Positions 51,930 to 61,020 of a DNA stretch of 64,000 bases are shown one piece after another. The stretch spans positions 2,872,001 through 2,936,000 of the forward strand of contig NZ_CP070982.1 of assembly GCF_018417595.1 (NCBI RefSeq). The letters run 5' to 3'. Within the stretch, counting starts at the first letter, position 1. Each line of letters starts with the position of its first letter. Under the pieces are notes generated by a model. That model worked only from the letters and a program-made list of their open reading frames with translations. It did no database searches and was not told the DNA's origin. This DNA comes from Pseudomonas entomophila. GTDB taxonomy: Bacteria > Pseudomonadota > Gammaproteobacteria > Pseudomonadales > Pseudomonadaceae. The translations under genes and the position numbers were made by a program.

Positions 51930-52932
51930 AGACAAGGTCCTCGCAGGCCAGGGAAGGGGGGGGCGCAGATGCCGCTGGCGCAGGCTCGGCATCGAGGCCG
52001 GCAAAGAACTGGCGCATTACGAAGGCCACGCCTTCAGGCGTCACTTCGCGCTGGTTCGGTTGGTAGAAGGCGCCCTTGAACGGCGTGCCGGTGATGATTT
52101 CGTAGGACGGGAAGTAGTCCACCTGTGGCAGGTCCTGGCACAGCTGGCCGGCCACGGCGCGTAGCACCGACTTGGAGTAGGTGGTGGCGCTGAGCACATG
52201 TTCGCCGGTGGCGCTGGCGGTGAGGGGGACCGGCGAGACAGTGAGCAGCAGGCGCAGTGCGGGGTTTACCGTGCGCATCAGCGCGATGGCGTCGATCATG
52301 GCCTGGCAGGTGTCGTTGAAGCCGAAATTGCGAAATTCATGTAGCCGAGGATCGAATTCGCCACGCACGGTGCCCGGGCACACCGGGTACACGACACCGC
52401 TCTCGCGGTTGGCCCAGGCTTCCGTCAGCCCCAGGGTGAAGACGAACACCTTGGCACGGCGCACGGCCAGACGGATCGCCGCCAGGGTTGCTTCCCGCGA
52501 ATCGAACAGTGCCTGTTCGCTGTCGAAGCCTGCCGTTTCCACCGCTGGACGGAACGGGTCGAAGAAGCGCCCCTCGTGCTGCCAGGTCTCGTGCGACTGC
52601 GGTTGCGTGCCCAGGGCCCACGTCAGCCACTGGCGCAGCATCGCCGGGGTATAGAGGTTGCCGGTACGAAACGAGAACACGCCGTACTGGCGTGCCTTGC
52701 GTTCGTCCTCGGGCATATCGACCGGGGCCGGTTCGGCATCGAGCCAGTTCATCCCGCGCGCCACCAGCGCCCGGCCGATGTGTTGGGCGAAGCAGGAGCC
52801 GGCGGTGACGATGGCGTCCTTGGCGTCGATCTCGAATGCGGGTGACCACAGCTCGCCGATCTGTTCGGCGGGCCTGTCGGCGACCGCCGTGCGCCAGAAA
52901 GCGCGCGGCGGCAGGCATTGGTAGGGGTTCAT
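51898..52932 (-). CDS. GSCFA-domain protein
   Basis: A 344-residue protein with the family signature TAGSCFAQHIGRAL near residue 45, then GVFSFRTGNLYTPAMLRQWL, FTLGLTEAWAN and LTVSPVPLTA, all conserved blocks of the GSCFA family. The family is related to GDSL/SGNH esterases and often sits next to glycan- or acyl-modifying genes. The ATG at 52932 is three bases after the GNAT gene stop (on the minus strand). It forms an operon with an acetyltransferase upstream and an SGNH hydrolase downstream. It converges on the NRPS operon, so a link to its product is possible but not indicated by shared transcription. Confidence 0.85.
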   Translation of the reverse strand: MNPYQCLPPRAFWRTAVADRPAEQIGELWSPAFEIDAKDAIVTAGSCFAQHIGRALVARGMNWLDAEPAPVDMPEDERKARQYGVFSFRTGNLYTPAMLRQWLTWALGTQPQSHETWQHEGRFFDPFRPAVETAGFDSEQALFDSREATLAAIRLAVRRAKVFVFTLGLTEAWANRESGVVYPVCPGTVRGEFDPRLHEFRNFGFNDTCQAMIDAIALMRTVNPALRLLLTVSPVPLTASATGEHVLSATTYSKSVLRAVAGQLCQDLPQVDYFPSYEIITGTPFKGAFYQPNQREVTPEGVAFVMRQFFAGLDAEPAPAASAPPPSLACEDLVCEDAILDYYA

Positions 52933-52935
52933 GGG

Positions 52936-53454
52936 CTATCCGTGCAGGTCGAGGCGGTAGATGAGGTCATCGCGCCAGGTGCCGCCGAGCAGGTAGGCTT
53001 CGGGTTCCCGGCGTTCGAAGGTGAAACCGCATTTGTCCATCACCCGGCAGGAGGCGAGGTTGCCGTCGGTGATGGTGGACTCCAGCGTGCTGAGGCCGAC
53101 GGTCGTGGCGTAACCGATCACCGCTCGCAGGGACTCGGTGCCGAAACCCTGGCCTTGGTGTTCCGGTAGCAGCAGGTAACCGACCTCGGCATGGCCCGGG
53201 CGCAGGATGCGCAAGCCGGTGACACCCAGGTCTTGCTGGGTGGCTTTGTCGGTCATCACCAGGCAAAGCCAGTGATCGGCTTCAGCTGTCCAGAGCGGGA
53301 GACGGTGTTCGAAGCCGCGCCGGACCTCGCTTTCCGGCAGATCATCGAACACGTGGCGCATGGTATCGGGCTCGCGATGGAGCCTGAGGAACAGTGGCCA
53401 GTCGGTTTCGATCAGGGGGCGCAGGTACAACCGATCGGTGTGCAGCTCCAGCAT
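52936..53454 (-). CDS. GNAT-family N-acetyltransferase (RimJ/RimL-like)
   Basis: A 172-residue acetyltransferase of the Acetyltransf_3 type. It opens with LHTDRLYLRPLIETDWPLFL. The acetyl-CoA motif A is VGYLLLPEHQGQGFGTESLR (Q-x-x-G-x-G/A form) and the C-terminal part has VMDKCGFTFERREPEAYLL. The ATG at 53454 has AAGGAG upstream. These enzymes acetylate protein N-termini, antibiotics or small amines. First gene of the GNAT-GSCFA-SGNH operon. A self-resistance role (acetylation of a product amine) can be imagined but has no direct support. Confidence 0.88.
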   Translation of the reverse strand: MLELHTDRLYLRPLIETDWPLFLRLHREPDTMRHVFDDLPESEVRRGFEHRLPLWTAEADHWLCLVMTDKATQQDLGVTGLRILRPGHAEVGYLLLPEHQGQGFGTESLRAVIGYATTVGLSTLESTITDGNLASCRVMDKCGFTFERREPEAYLLGGTWRDDLIYRLDLHG

Positions 53455-53612
53455 CCGGTGCTCCTTGCAGGGTCGGGAGGGCAAGGAGTCTTGTACGCGC
53501 AGTGATCGGGATGTTCAAGTTTTCGAGTGTACGCTGATGGGGCGCGATTTGATCATCGAACTGGCGTCGAGGGTCTCAGCGGGCGCTTGGATTCTTAAGG
53601 ATAGCTTCATCG

Positions 53613-53662
53613 AAAAGAGCCCTGGCGATGGTACCGAAGTTAAACAGAACCTTCGTCAGGGC
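53613..53662 (-). terminator. Intrinsic terminator of the Ig-like protein gene
   Basis: Read on the minus strand, GCCCTGACGA (53662-53653) pairs with TCGCCAGGGC (53628-53619), a ten-base stem with one G-U pair. TCTTTT follows immediately (53618-53613). It starts about 20 bp after the stop codon at 53683. Good rho-independent signal. Confidence 0.75.
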
Positions 53663-53682
53663 CCGAGCAGCCGAATGTTCAG

Positions 53683-56163
53683 TTAGATCGGCTGCATCAT
53701 CATTGCACCTAGTACGTTAGTGTTATTCGTATTCGCCGAATGAAGCTGTTTAGTCGTCATATGGTAGAAGTACCCTGAGCCACCACCATGCCAGTGAAGG
53801 CGTTGACCAGTCCATGTATGGCGCCCTAACGGTAACGGATAACCATAAAGTGTATGGAGATCCTGCATGACGTCAGCGCTCACATAGGTGCCATAGTAAT
53901 CTCTGACCAGCTTCTCGGCATCCAGCAGGTTATAATTGCCCTGACCTACCAGCACCTTGAAACAATACGAGACCTGCACGGGATAACTTACAACGTTATT
54001 TTTACTGTCCGTGATAGTGACACTAACCGAACCAGACCGTTTAGGCCACACCCGGCCACTCCCATCCACTGCGGCAATTGCGGGATTGGAAGACTGGTAC
54101 CTGAAAGGTGGCTTGCCCCCCATGGGTATCCGCTGTTGGGTTCTTGCATGAACGCCATTGACCCGAGGTGCTACGACGCGCCATGCGTTATTCTGCATCT
54201 GCATCATTTCTACCACACCTCCCCTCAGGTACATCGTAGCTGAGCTCACTTCGAATGGGGCAATCAGCAAATCGGGTGTCGCAATGGTAAATATCAAATC
54301 AGCAGATGCACGATCAGGCTTGTCTTCCTGGGAGACAATATAGTATACCGTGACCTCGATCGCCTTCCCATCCAACTTCAACTCTTCGGCCGGTACCAGA
54401 AAAGCTGTCACTTCATCACCGACCTCGATTTTCTGCTCCTGCTCGTGATAGCCACCCGCAGAGGTTTCCCATACCAACGTAAAGGTGCAAGGCGTGGGTA
54501 CGTTGGCCAGTTCTGGGATTTCGACATATACGCCATGTGCGTAGTCCGGTCGCGTAGGATCCAGTACGTTATTGGATGGCGAAAGATCAATTTCGGTGGT
54601 CGGCGCCGGCAGAGTCTCTTGGATGTAACCAATATAGAAGCGCTCACGGATTGACTCAACCTTTCCGCTGCCCCTTTTGATGGTGTAGTACATATCGACG
54701 AAGCCACCATCCAGTGGTTTGAGAAAACTCGCCCCCTTCAACCGCAGCTTCAATTCTTTACCCGCCTGGCTTTCGGTGACCCTGTGATTGCGAGGAATCA
54801 ACAACAGCGTGGTGCTATCGGCTGCCGTGCCGCGCATGACCACGTTAACCATATCGCCGTCAACCAGATTGGCAGATTTAGGGACCACTGCGAAGGCAAA
54901 AGGCAGGTCCGCGTCGACCCACCAGCCCATTTCTACACTTTCCGCACCTTCAATGGTAGGTGCGGGCGGTGAGTCGGAAAGCGACCCAACAAAGCTGACG
55001 TGAGCCGATTTTGACACTGTAACCACGCCATTGCGCGTTACTTCATAGTAGGCGTGGCCCGAACCACCGGTGAGGAACCGCAGCTTTTCTTGAGCTACTG
55101 TAAACTGCACGACCTCATCAGCCGACTTGATATCGACGGTGCCAAGATCCAACAATTCAACCATGCCACTTTCGGTAGTGGATCTCCACTTGACCGCAAT
55201 TGTGTCATGGACCTGAAAGCCGCTCGCCTTGATCTGTAATCCCTCGCCTCCGCTCTTGTCGAGGTCCATGATGGATTGCGCGGTGTTGCCTGGCTCTCTA
55301 GGATCAATCACGTTCGGAGCCACGAAGGTCAATGCAGCCACCTCAACCTTGGCATGAGTATCGGCCGACCACTCGGACTCGTTATCGACTTCATCGCTGA
55401 CAAAGTAATACACGGGTAACGCATCACTATCACCTGCCGCCAATACCACGCTTTCGGGGACTTTGACAACAATTGATTTGCCAATCTCCGCTTTCCTTAC
55501 TACATACTTTATGACTTCATCGCCCCAATGCAGCCAAACGGTATCAAATTCGCTCATGCGCTTGTAGGCAGGTATCGTAACCTCGATGTCGGCCTTCGCT
55601 TCGTTCAAACCCACTTTGCCGCTAGCAGGTTTGGTGATAATAGGCTTTGGCAATTCCGACGGAGTACCACTCCCCTCGTGCCCCGGCTGGCCGAACCGCA
55701 CCAGGGTCGATAACTTTTGTGACTCTACCCATTTACCATTGCGAAGTACTTTATAGAAAACATCGAGTTTGCCTTCCGTTATCGCCGAACTGGGCCATCT
55801 CCCTGATGCGTATTTATTGTTTATGTCAACCTGCTGAATCGTTACGGTGGCAGTTCGATCGCCCCAGCAGAATTTTAACTGCTCATTGAGGGTCATGCCG
55901 CTGTAAAGCGGAATAATGATAACCACGCCGTCATCCGGGTCCCACACTTCAGTATTATTGATGCCTACGTCGGCACTCGTGATCGGCCAAGTCGCCCCCA
56001 GAATCATTGGCCTGGGAAATCCGCTAGCAGCCTCATTCGGGTAGCGTGTCTTCAAATATGCATCAAATTCAATACGTTGTTCTTCAATACCACCTGTACC
56101 CTGCGGATCGTCCGCCACGACAGTGGCCGGATCAACAGGCGGCGTCTCAATTGTCTCGCTCAT
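53683..56163 (-). CDS. Large Ig-like repeat protein, AT-richer than surroundings
   Basis: An 826-residue acidic protein without signal peptide or membrane helix; GAGGG lies eight bases before ATG 56163. It consists of several ~100-residue beta-rich units separated by Pro-rich linkers. Recurring ends are seen in VVKVPESVVLAAGDS..PVYYFVSDE, QFTVAQEKLRF..AYYEVTRNG and AFLVPAEELKLDG..VTVYYIVSQ, which align as repeats of one module. A bacterial Ig-like group 2 (BIG2) domain follows (about 670-732; SSNPAIAAVDGSGRVWPKRS). The last ~95 residues form a distinct domain rich in Tyr, Gly, His and Asn. Codon use is AT-richer than that of the neighbours, suggesting acquisition. Such proteins are surface or secreted adhesins or toxin-associated; the export route is not evident. 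Confidence 0.75.
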   Translation of the reverse strand: MSETIETPPVDPATVVADDPQGTGGIEEQRIEFDAYLKTRYPNEAASGFPRPMILGATWPITSADVGINNTEVWDPDDGVVIIIPLYSGMTLNEQLKFCWGDRTATVTIQQVDINNKYASGRWPSSAITEGKLDVFYKVLRNGKWVESQKLSTLVRFGQPGHEGSGTPSELPKPIITKPASGKVGLNEAKADIEVTIPAYKRMSEFDTVWLHWGDEVIKYVVRKAEIGKSIVVKVPESVVLAAGDSDALPVYYFVSDEVDNESEWSADTHAKVEVAALTFVAPNVIDPREPGNTAQSIMDLDKSGGEGLQIKASGFQVHDTIAVKWRSTTESGMVELLDLGTVDIKSADEVVQFTVAQEKLRFLTGGSGHAYYEVTRNGVVTVSKSAHVSFVGSLSDSPPAPTIEGAESVEMGWWVDADLPFAFAVVPKSANLVDGDMVNVVMRGTAADSTTLLLIPRNHRVTESQAGKELKLRLKGASFLKPLDGGFVDMYYTIKRGSGKVESIRERFYIGYIQETLPAPTTEIDLSPSNNVLDPTRPDYAHGVYVEIPELANVPTPCTFTLVWETSAGGYHEQEQKIEVGDEVTAFLVPAEELKLDGKAIEVTVYYIVSQEDKPDRASADLIFTIATPDLLIAPFEVSSATMYLRGGVVEMMQMQNNAWRVVAPRVNGVHARTQQRIPMGGKPPFRYQSSNPAIAAVDGSGRVWPKRSGSVSVTITDSKNNVVSYPVQVSYCFKVLVGQGNYNLLDAEKLVRDYYGTYVSADVMQDLHTLYGYPLPLGRHTWTGQRLHWHGGGSGYFYHMTTKQLHSANTNNTNVLGAMMMQPI

Positions 56164-56420
56164 ATCCAATCCCTCGGTTGATTTTTCTTGCATCGTAAAT
56201 TGATGCAAAATCACGCTAGCGCGGGGACGAGGAACATGAAAACTGGCAAAACTACCAGTTGCGGAACGTACCATTACGCACCACTCATTCCGGGACCGTA
56301 CACCTAGAGAGCTGCCGACACGGCTTGTCCAGCGGCAGCGTGACCGTGTTCGCGAGGTGCTGCGTTGAGGTAATATCGCCACCTCGCAACGGCGCCCGTG
56401 CGCGCCAGACAAAGGACTGT
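56164..56420. promoter_or_regulatory. Divergent promoter region
   Basis: 257 bp between the minus-strand Ig-like gene and the plus-strand DUF3142 gene. It must carry promoters for both. The part near 56164-56215 is AT-rich. I could not single out convincing -35/-10 pairs or operators. Confidence 0.4.
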
Positions 56421-57623
56421 ATGCCCGTCACCCTGTCCCTGCGCCGCCTGCTTGCCTGTGTCGTTCTCGGGGCGCTGGCTGGCTGCCAGCCCGAACCACC
56501 GTCGCCCCTCGACCAGCAACTCTACATCTGGCAACGCCAATGGCGGCCTGCCCATGCCCAGGCCCTGGCCGAAAGCCGGGCGGATTTCAAGACCTTGCGG
56601 GTACTGGCGCTGCAGGCCCAGCCCAAGGCCGGGTGGAGCAGGGCGCTGGTCGACCTGGCGCAACTGAAGGCCGATGGCCGGCCGGTAATCGCGGTCGTGC
56701 GCCTGGACGGCCAACTCCCGGCGCTGGACCAGGAGGCGGCACGCACCCAGATCGCGCAACTGCTGGCCGACTGGCAGGCTGTCGGCGTGCCCCTGAGCGG
56801 GCTTGAAATCGACCACGACAGTGGCAGCGCCCGCCTGCCGGGCTACACCGACTTTCTCCTGAACCTGCGCGAACAACTGCCGCCCGGCCTGAAACTGAGC
56901 ATCACCGCGTTGCCCGCCTGGCTCGACAGCCCGCAGCTGCCTGCACTGCTACAGGCGGTGGACAGCAGTGTGCTGCAGGTGCATGCGGTGAGCGACCCAC
57001 GGCGGGGTCTGTTCGATCCACTGAAAGCCAGACAATGGGCCGAACGATGGAGCCGCGTCAGCGCAAAGCCGTTCTACCTCGCCTTGCCCGCCTATGGCAT
57101 CGCACTGCTGCCGGATACCGGCGGCGCTCCCGTGGTGGAAAGCGAAGCCCCATTGAACCTTGCCGGCGAGCGCAGAGAGCTGCTGGCCGATCCGCACCAA
57201 CTATCGGACCTGGGGCGGCAACTGCGCAACCAGCCGCCCGCGCACCTGGCCGGGCTGATCTGGTTTCGCCTGCCGTTGCCCGGCGACCGTCGCGCCTGGA
57301 GCCTGACCACCCTCAAGGCGGTGGCGCGCGGCGACGCGCTGGCCAGCCAGTGGCAGGTCGAAACGACCGGGCGTGACGGGCTCTACGACATCAGCCTGGC
57401 CAATGTCGGCAATCTCGACCTGCCACTACCCGAGCGGGTAGAACTGAACATCGGCGCTTGCGACGCTGCGGACGGGCTCAACGGTTACCGCTTGCAGCCA
57501 TCCCCCCAACACCTCGTCTTCAACCGCCAGTCCAGCGCGCGTGTCGCGGCTGGGGGCCGGCGCGTGCTCGGTTGGGCACGCTGCCAAGGAATCGATCAAG
57601 GAGCATGGAATGTCTACCCGTAA
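56421..57623 (+). CDS. DUF3142-family lipoprotein
   Basis: A 400-residue protein with a lipoprotein signal: MPVTLSLRRLLACVVLGALAG ends at the lipobox, with Cys22 acylated. The DUF3142 domain follows (LYIWQRQWRPAHAQAL, then AVVRLDGQLPAL, GLEIDHDSGSARLPGY and ALPAWLDSPQL), which has a TIM-barrel-like, glycosidase-related pattern including an Asp-rich strand end (IDHD). AAAGGA lies five bases before the ATG. The next gene starts 14 bp inside its end, so the two are coupled. Likely an envelope-located hydrolase-like or binding protein; substrate unknown. Confidence 0.8.
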   Translation: MPVTLSLRRLLACVVLGALAGCQPEPPSPLDQQLYIWQRQWRPAHAQALAESRADFKTLRVLALQAQPKAGWSRALVDLAQLKADGRPVIAVVRLDGQLPALDQEAARTQIAQLLADWQAVGVPLSGLEIDHDSGSARLPGYTDFLLNLREQLPPGLKLSITALPAWLDSPQLPALLQAVDSSVLQVHAVSDPRRGLFDPLKARQWAERWSRVSAKPFYLALPAYGIALLPDTGGAPVVESEAPLNLAGERRELLADPHQLSDLGRQLRNQPPAHLAGLIWFRLPLPGDRRAWSLTTLKAVARGDALASQWQVETTGRDGLYDISLANVGNLDLPLPERVELNIGACDAADGLNGYRLQPSPQHLVFNRQSSARVAAGGRRVLGWARCQGIDQGAWNVYP

Positions 57624-59757
57624 CTGGCCCCGGCACCTGTTGTGCCTGTCGCTGAGCGTGCCCTTCGGCACGGCGCTGGCCTGTGGCCCCGACTTCCCGA
57701 TGCAGTTGCTCAGGGATCGGGCACAGGCATTGGCCGAGCTGCCGGAAGGTAATTTCGCTTTCGAAGTCAACCGCCTCGGCCTGCCGCTGGCGGGCCTCAA
57801 GCCCACCACTGAAGTCACCCTGACGCCTTACTGGGACAGCGACGACAATGATCGGCCGTACCGTGCGCAGCGCAGCCAGGTCGAAGCCAGCGAGCTGCCG
57901 GAAAACCTGCGGGAGAAGGTCGCGCGGCTGCGCACCTTGCAAGATCCGCAACAGGTGGAAGCGCAAGGCGCCGACCTGCCGGACGAACTGCGCCTGTATA
58001 TCGCCGGCGCAGTGGCGTTCGACACCGGTGACACTGCCCAGGCAGTGGCGTACTTCAGCAAGGTACTGGCGTTGCCCGCCGAGCAGCGCAAGCTGCGCAG
58101 TACCTGGGCGGCCTATTCCCTGGGGCGGGCATTGGCGGCCCAGAGCCTCGAAGCCGGCGACGACCTGCAGCCAGCACCAGAGGCCCTGCAGGCCAGGGCC
58201 CGGCAGGCTTTCCAGCAGGCTCGCGCCCTCAGCGCCGAAGGCTTCAGCGACCCGCTCGAACTGGGGGTGGCCAGCCTTGGCGAGGAAGCCCGCCTGGCCA
58301 AGCTCGCCGGCGACTGGAACAGCGCCGTGCAGCTCTACGCCAGCCAGAGCCGCCTGGGCTCGGGCAATGGCTACAGCTCGCTCAGGCAGCTCGCCGACGA
58401 GCTGGTGACCATGCCGGACGAGCAACTGCAAACCCTGTTGCGGCAACCCATGCCGCGCAAGCTGCTCACCGCGTACCTGCTGAGCCATATCGGCTGGGAC
58501 TACGACAGGCAGCAGCCGGCTGAAGAACGGCGCCTCCCTCGGCTGCTGCAGGCCAGTGTCGGCGACAAGCTGGATGATGCCGACCGGCTGGCTGCGCTGA
58601 GTTATCAAGAGGGCGACTTCGCCGCTGCCGAAGGTTATTTGCGCCATGCCGGCGACACCGGCCTGGCATGGTGGCTGCGCGCCAAGCTCGCCCTGCGCGA
58701 GGGTGACAAGGCCCAGGCGGCGACTGCCTACGCCAAGGCTGCCGCCGCGTTTCCCCGCGACGAATCCTGGGGTTCGCGGCAAACGCCCGATTGGGACTAC
58801 GAAAGCGTCAAGCCCGGCTGCCGGGTCGAAGGCGAGGGCGCGATCCTGGCCCTGGAGCGCGGCGATTACCTGCAGGCATTCGATCAGCTGTACCGCAGCC
58901 AGGAGGTCTACTGGCAGGATGCGGCGAACGTGGCCGAGCGGGTGCTGACCCTCGATGAGCTCAAGGGGTATGTCGATGCCCATGTGCCGGCGCCAGCGGC
59001 CGCCAAGGCAGAGGAGGGCGGCTACGTACCGCGACCGGTGGCGACGCAGTTGCGTGAACTGCTCGGCCGTCGCCTGCTACGTGAAGGGCGTTACGACGAG
59101 GCACCCAGCTACTTCGACACGCCACACCTGCAAGTCGACGCCAAGGCCTATGTGCAGAACCGCAAGGACGCTGTCTCGCGCTGGACCGCCACCGGTCGAG
59201 CCGAGGCACTGTATGGCGCGGCGACATTGGCGCGCACGTCCGGCATGGAAATCCTGGGCTACGAGATGGCGCCGGACTATGCCTGGCTGGGAGGCGGCTT
59301 CAGCCTGGGAGGCGCCGAAATACAGCCGGGGCCGTTGATTGGCGCTGGCGAGCTGCAGCGTCAGCAGGCAACCGAAGCCAAGCCCGACCTGCGCTATCAC
59401 TACCGCTATGTCGCCGCCGACCTGGCCAACCAGGCTGCGGACAACCTGCCGCACAGCAGCCAGGCCTTCGCCGCGGTGCTGTGCACGGCGGCCGGGTGGG
59501 TGCCCGGTAGCGATCAGGAAAGTGCCCTGTACAAGCGCTATGTCGAGCAAGGGCCTTTCGTCGAGTGGGCGGAGGATTTCGGCAAGCAGTGTGAAGCGCC
59601 ACGGTTCGACCAGGCCAACAAGCGCTATGTGACCGAGGCGCTGGATGCCGCGCGCGACATGCTGCGGCCGTACAAGGCGCAAATATTGCCGTTGGGGTTG
59701 GCGGCATTGGCTGGCGTTGCCTGGCTGTGGATCAGACGGCGCAAGACGAAGGCCTGA
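57610..59757 (+). CDS. Envelope TPR-like protein with C-terminal membrane anchor
   Basis: A 715-residue protein with an N-terminal signal peptide ending around ALACGPDF. The long body is made of helical pairs that read as TPR/SEL1-like repeats (for example AVAFDTGDTAQAVAYFSKVL, then LGRALAAQSLEAGDD, ARQAFQQARALSAEGF, and AALSYQEGDFAAAEGYLRHA). A single C-terminal hydrophobic helix followed by RRRKTKA would anchor it in the inner membrane with the body outside. AAGGAG precedes the ATG. Co-transcribed with the DUF3142 lipoprotein and probably with the small lipoprotein downstream. Not recognised as a named protein; a scaffold for an envelope complex is a reasonable guess. Confidence 0.75.
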   Translation: MSTRNWPRHLLCLSLSVPFGTALACGPDFPMQLLRDRAQALAELPEGNFAFEVNRLGLPLAGLKPTTEVTLTPYWDSDDNDRPYRAQRSQVEASELPENLREKVARLRTLQDPQQVEAQGADLPDELRLYIAGAVAFDTGDTAQAVAYFSKVLALPAEQRKLRSTWAAYSLGRALAAQSLEAGDDLQPAPEALQARARQAFQQARALSAEGFSDPLELGVASLGEEARLAKLAGDWNSAVQLYASQSRLGSGNGYSSLRQLADELVTMPDEQLQTLLRQPMPRKLLTAYLLSHIGWDYDRQQPAEERRLPRLLQASVGDKLDDADRLAALSYQEGDFAAAEGYLRHAGDTGLAWWLRAKLALREGDKAQAATAYAKAAAAFPRDESWGSRQTPDWDYESVKPGCRVEGEGAILALERGDYLQAFDQLYRSQEVYWQDAANVAERVLTLDELKGYVDAHVPAPAAAKAEEGGYVPRPVATQLRELLGRRLLREGRYDEAPSYFDTPHLQVDAKAYVQNRKDAVSRWTATGRAEALYGAATLARTSGMEILGYEMAPDYAWLGGGFSLGGAEIQPGPLIGAGELQRQQATEAKPDLRYHYRYVAADLANQAADNLPHSSQAFAAVLCTAAGWVPGSDQESALYKRYVEQGPFVEWAEDFGKQCEAPRFDQANKRYVTEALDAARDMLRPYKAQILPLGLAALAGVAWLWIRRRKTKA

Positions 59758-59803
59758 ACGAGGGGTAATGTGTTGTCAAATGACTGTCGTCGAGGCATCT
59801 ATC

Positions 59804-60226
59804 ATGCGCAGCTTGACGTTGTTGCTGGCAATCACGGCCGTCGCGGGTTGCCAGGCTCCCATGCCGGCCGCCAACCCGCAGATGGCCTGGGTCGCTTTCT
59901 CGATGCCATTCCCCAATGACCGCGTGCTGCTGGCCGAGCGCCTGGACAAACAGCGCCTGAGCGACGGCCGGTTCTTCCAGGTCAGCCCGGGTGGCCATGA
60001 ACTGGTCGTCCGGTTCGACTATGAAGTGAATGGTGGCGGAGGGATGAGCATGATGGGCGGCCCCACCGTCCGGCAGTGCTATCTCACCGTGAGTTACGCG
60101 CACTTCAAGGCGGGACAACGATACGTGCTCGAAGCGCGCTCCATGGCCATGACGCCGGAGGCAAGGCTGTATGATGCCGAGGGCAAGATCGTGGCAGAGG
60201 TCAGCGAGTTCTACTGCCTGACGTAA
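59804..60226 (+). CDS. Small lipoprotein, unknown function
   Basis: A 140-residue protein with a lipobox AVAGC (Cys16). GAGG precedes ATG 59804 by eight bases; an ATG eight codons earlier has no good site. The mature part has beta-rich sequence with FQVSPGGHELVVRFDYEVN and a Gly-Met-rich loop (GGGGMSMMGGP), and two more Cys residues. The PGGHELVVRF pattern recalls lipoproteins that carry a PEGA-like strand motif. It lies 46 bp after the TPR-like gene on the same strand and is probably part of that operon. Confidence 0.7.
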   Translation: MRSLTLLLAITAVAGCQAPMPAANPQMAWVAFSMPFPNDRVLLAERLDKQRLSDGRFFQVSPGGHELVVRFDYEVNGGGGMSMMGGPTVRQCYLTVSYAHFKAGQRYVLEARSMAMTPEARLYDAEGKIVAEVSEFYCLT

Positions 60227-60254
60227 CGACGCCACCTTCGTGCCGATACTGTAA

Positions 60255-60336
60255 CTGTAGGAGCGGCTTTAGCCGCGATCACCCGCGAAGCGGGTGCCTG
60301 CCACCGCGGTGTCTTCATCGCGGCTGAAGCCGCCCC
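60255..60336. repeat. Inverted REP pair
   Basis: A forward REP (from 60255: CTGTAGGAGCGGCTTTAGCC, then GCGAT to 60279) faces a reverse copy (ATCGCGGCTGAAGCCGCCCC, 60317-60336), with CCCGCGAAGCGGG between them. It separates the small lipoprotein and the kinase-like gene. Confidence 0.7.
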
Positions 60337-60372
60337 AACAGAGGCCACACACATCAACGAGTTGTCTGAAGC

Positions 60373-61020
60373 ATGAATCGTTCGCTGTTCATTTCCCTGG
60401 ATGGGCCCAAGGGCACCGGCAAGACCACGTTGCTGGAATCCGTCACCCAAGCCCTCAGGGCGGACAACAGGAAGGTGATCCGCCTATGCGAGAAGAAAAG
60501 CGATCCCTTTCGGGGTGAAACCATGGCCCTGGTCAACCAGTTCGTCAGGAACCCCTGCCGGGAGCTGGAACTGAGCATTTGCGAGCGCTTTGCCGACAGC
60601 CGTAGCTGGATTTCGCAGCACGTACTGCCCAAGCAGCCACCGGACAGCATCATCCTGATCGATCGCTGGTACCCCTCCGATGCCGCGTTTCGCCGGCTGG
60701 TCCCGTTTGCAGAGATTTTGCGCTTGAACATCGAACGCAACGTGCGCATGCCGGACCTGCATGTCGGGGTCGTCACCGCCCCGGAAATCTCGTGGGCGAG
60801 GGCTGCGGCACGGACCCGCGGGTTGAGCAGTACGGTGATGCATGAACTGGAAGAGCATGTCGCCAGTACCGAGGCCTTCGAGCAGGCAGTTGCAGATAAC
60901 GGCTGGGTGATGTGCCGTAATGAAGGCACTATCGAGGCGGCAACGATGCAGGTGGCTTCAGAGATCCATGGTGTGCTTGGGTACGCGCATGCATCCCGTG
61001 GGCCGGCCCCCAAACGGTAG
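60373..61020 (+). CDS. Thymidylate-kinase-like P-loop protein
   Basis: A 215-residue P-loop kinase. The Walker A motif is DGPKGTGKTTLLES (residues 10-23), and a DRW motif (ILIDRWYPSDAAFR, about 95-108) matches the DR(Y/F/W) of dTMP kinases. However, it lacks a clear lid with the usual Arg cluster and differs from Tmk in the C-terminal half (MHELEEHVASTEAFEQAV). It is therefore a stand-alone nucleoside/deoxynucleoside or small-molecule kinase of the thymidylate-kinase superfamily, not the housekeeping enzyme. The stop codon TAG at 61018-61020 is the start of a REP element (GTAGGAGC), so the present 3' end was probably created by the repeat. Confidence 0.75.
   Translation: MNRSLFISLDGPKGTGKTTLLESVTQALRADNRKVIRLCEKKSDPFRGETMALVNQFVRNPCRELELSICERFADSRSWISQHVLPKQPPDSIILIDRWYPSDAAFRRLVPFAEILRLNIERNVRMPDLHVGVVTAPEISWARAAARTRGLSSTVMHELEEHVASTEAFEQAVADNGWVMCRNEGTIEAATMQVASEIHGVLGYAHASRGPAPKR

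Noticed and set aside
60373..61020. Calling the P-loop protein thymidylate kinase (tmk)
   Set aside because: Walker A and DRW motifs fit the superfamily, but the lid and C-terminal half differ and the gene context is not that of tmk.
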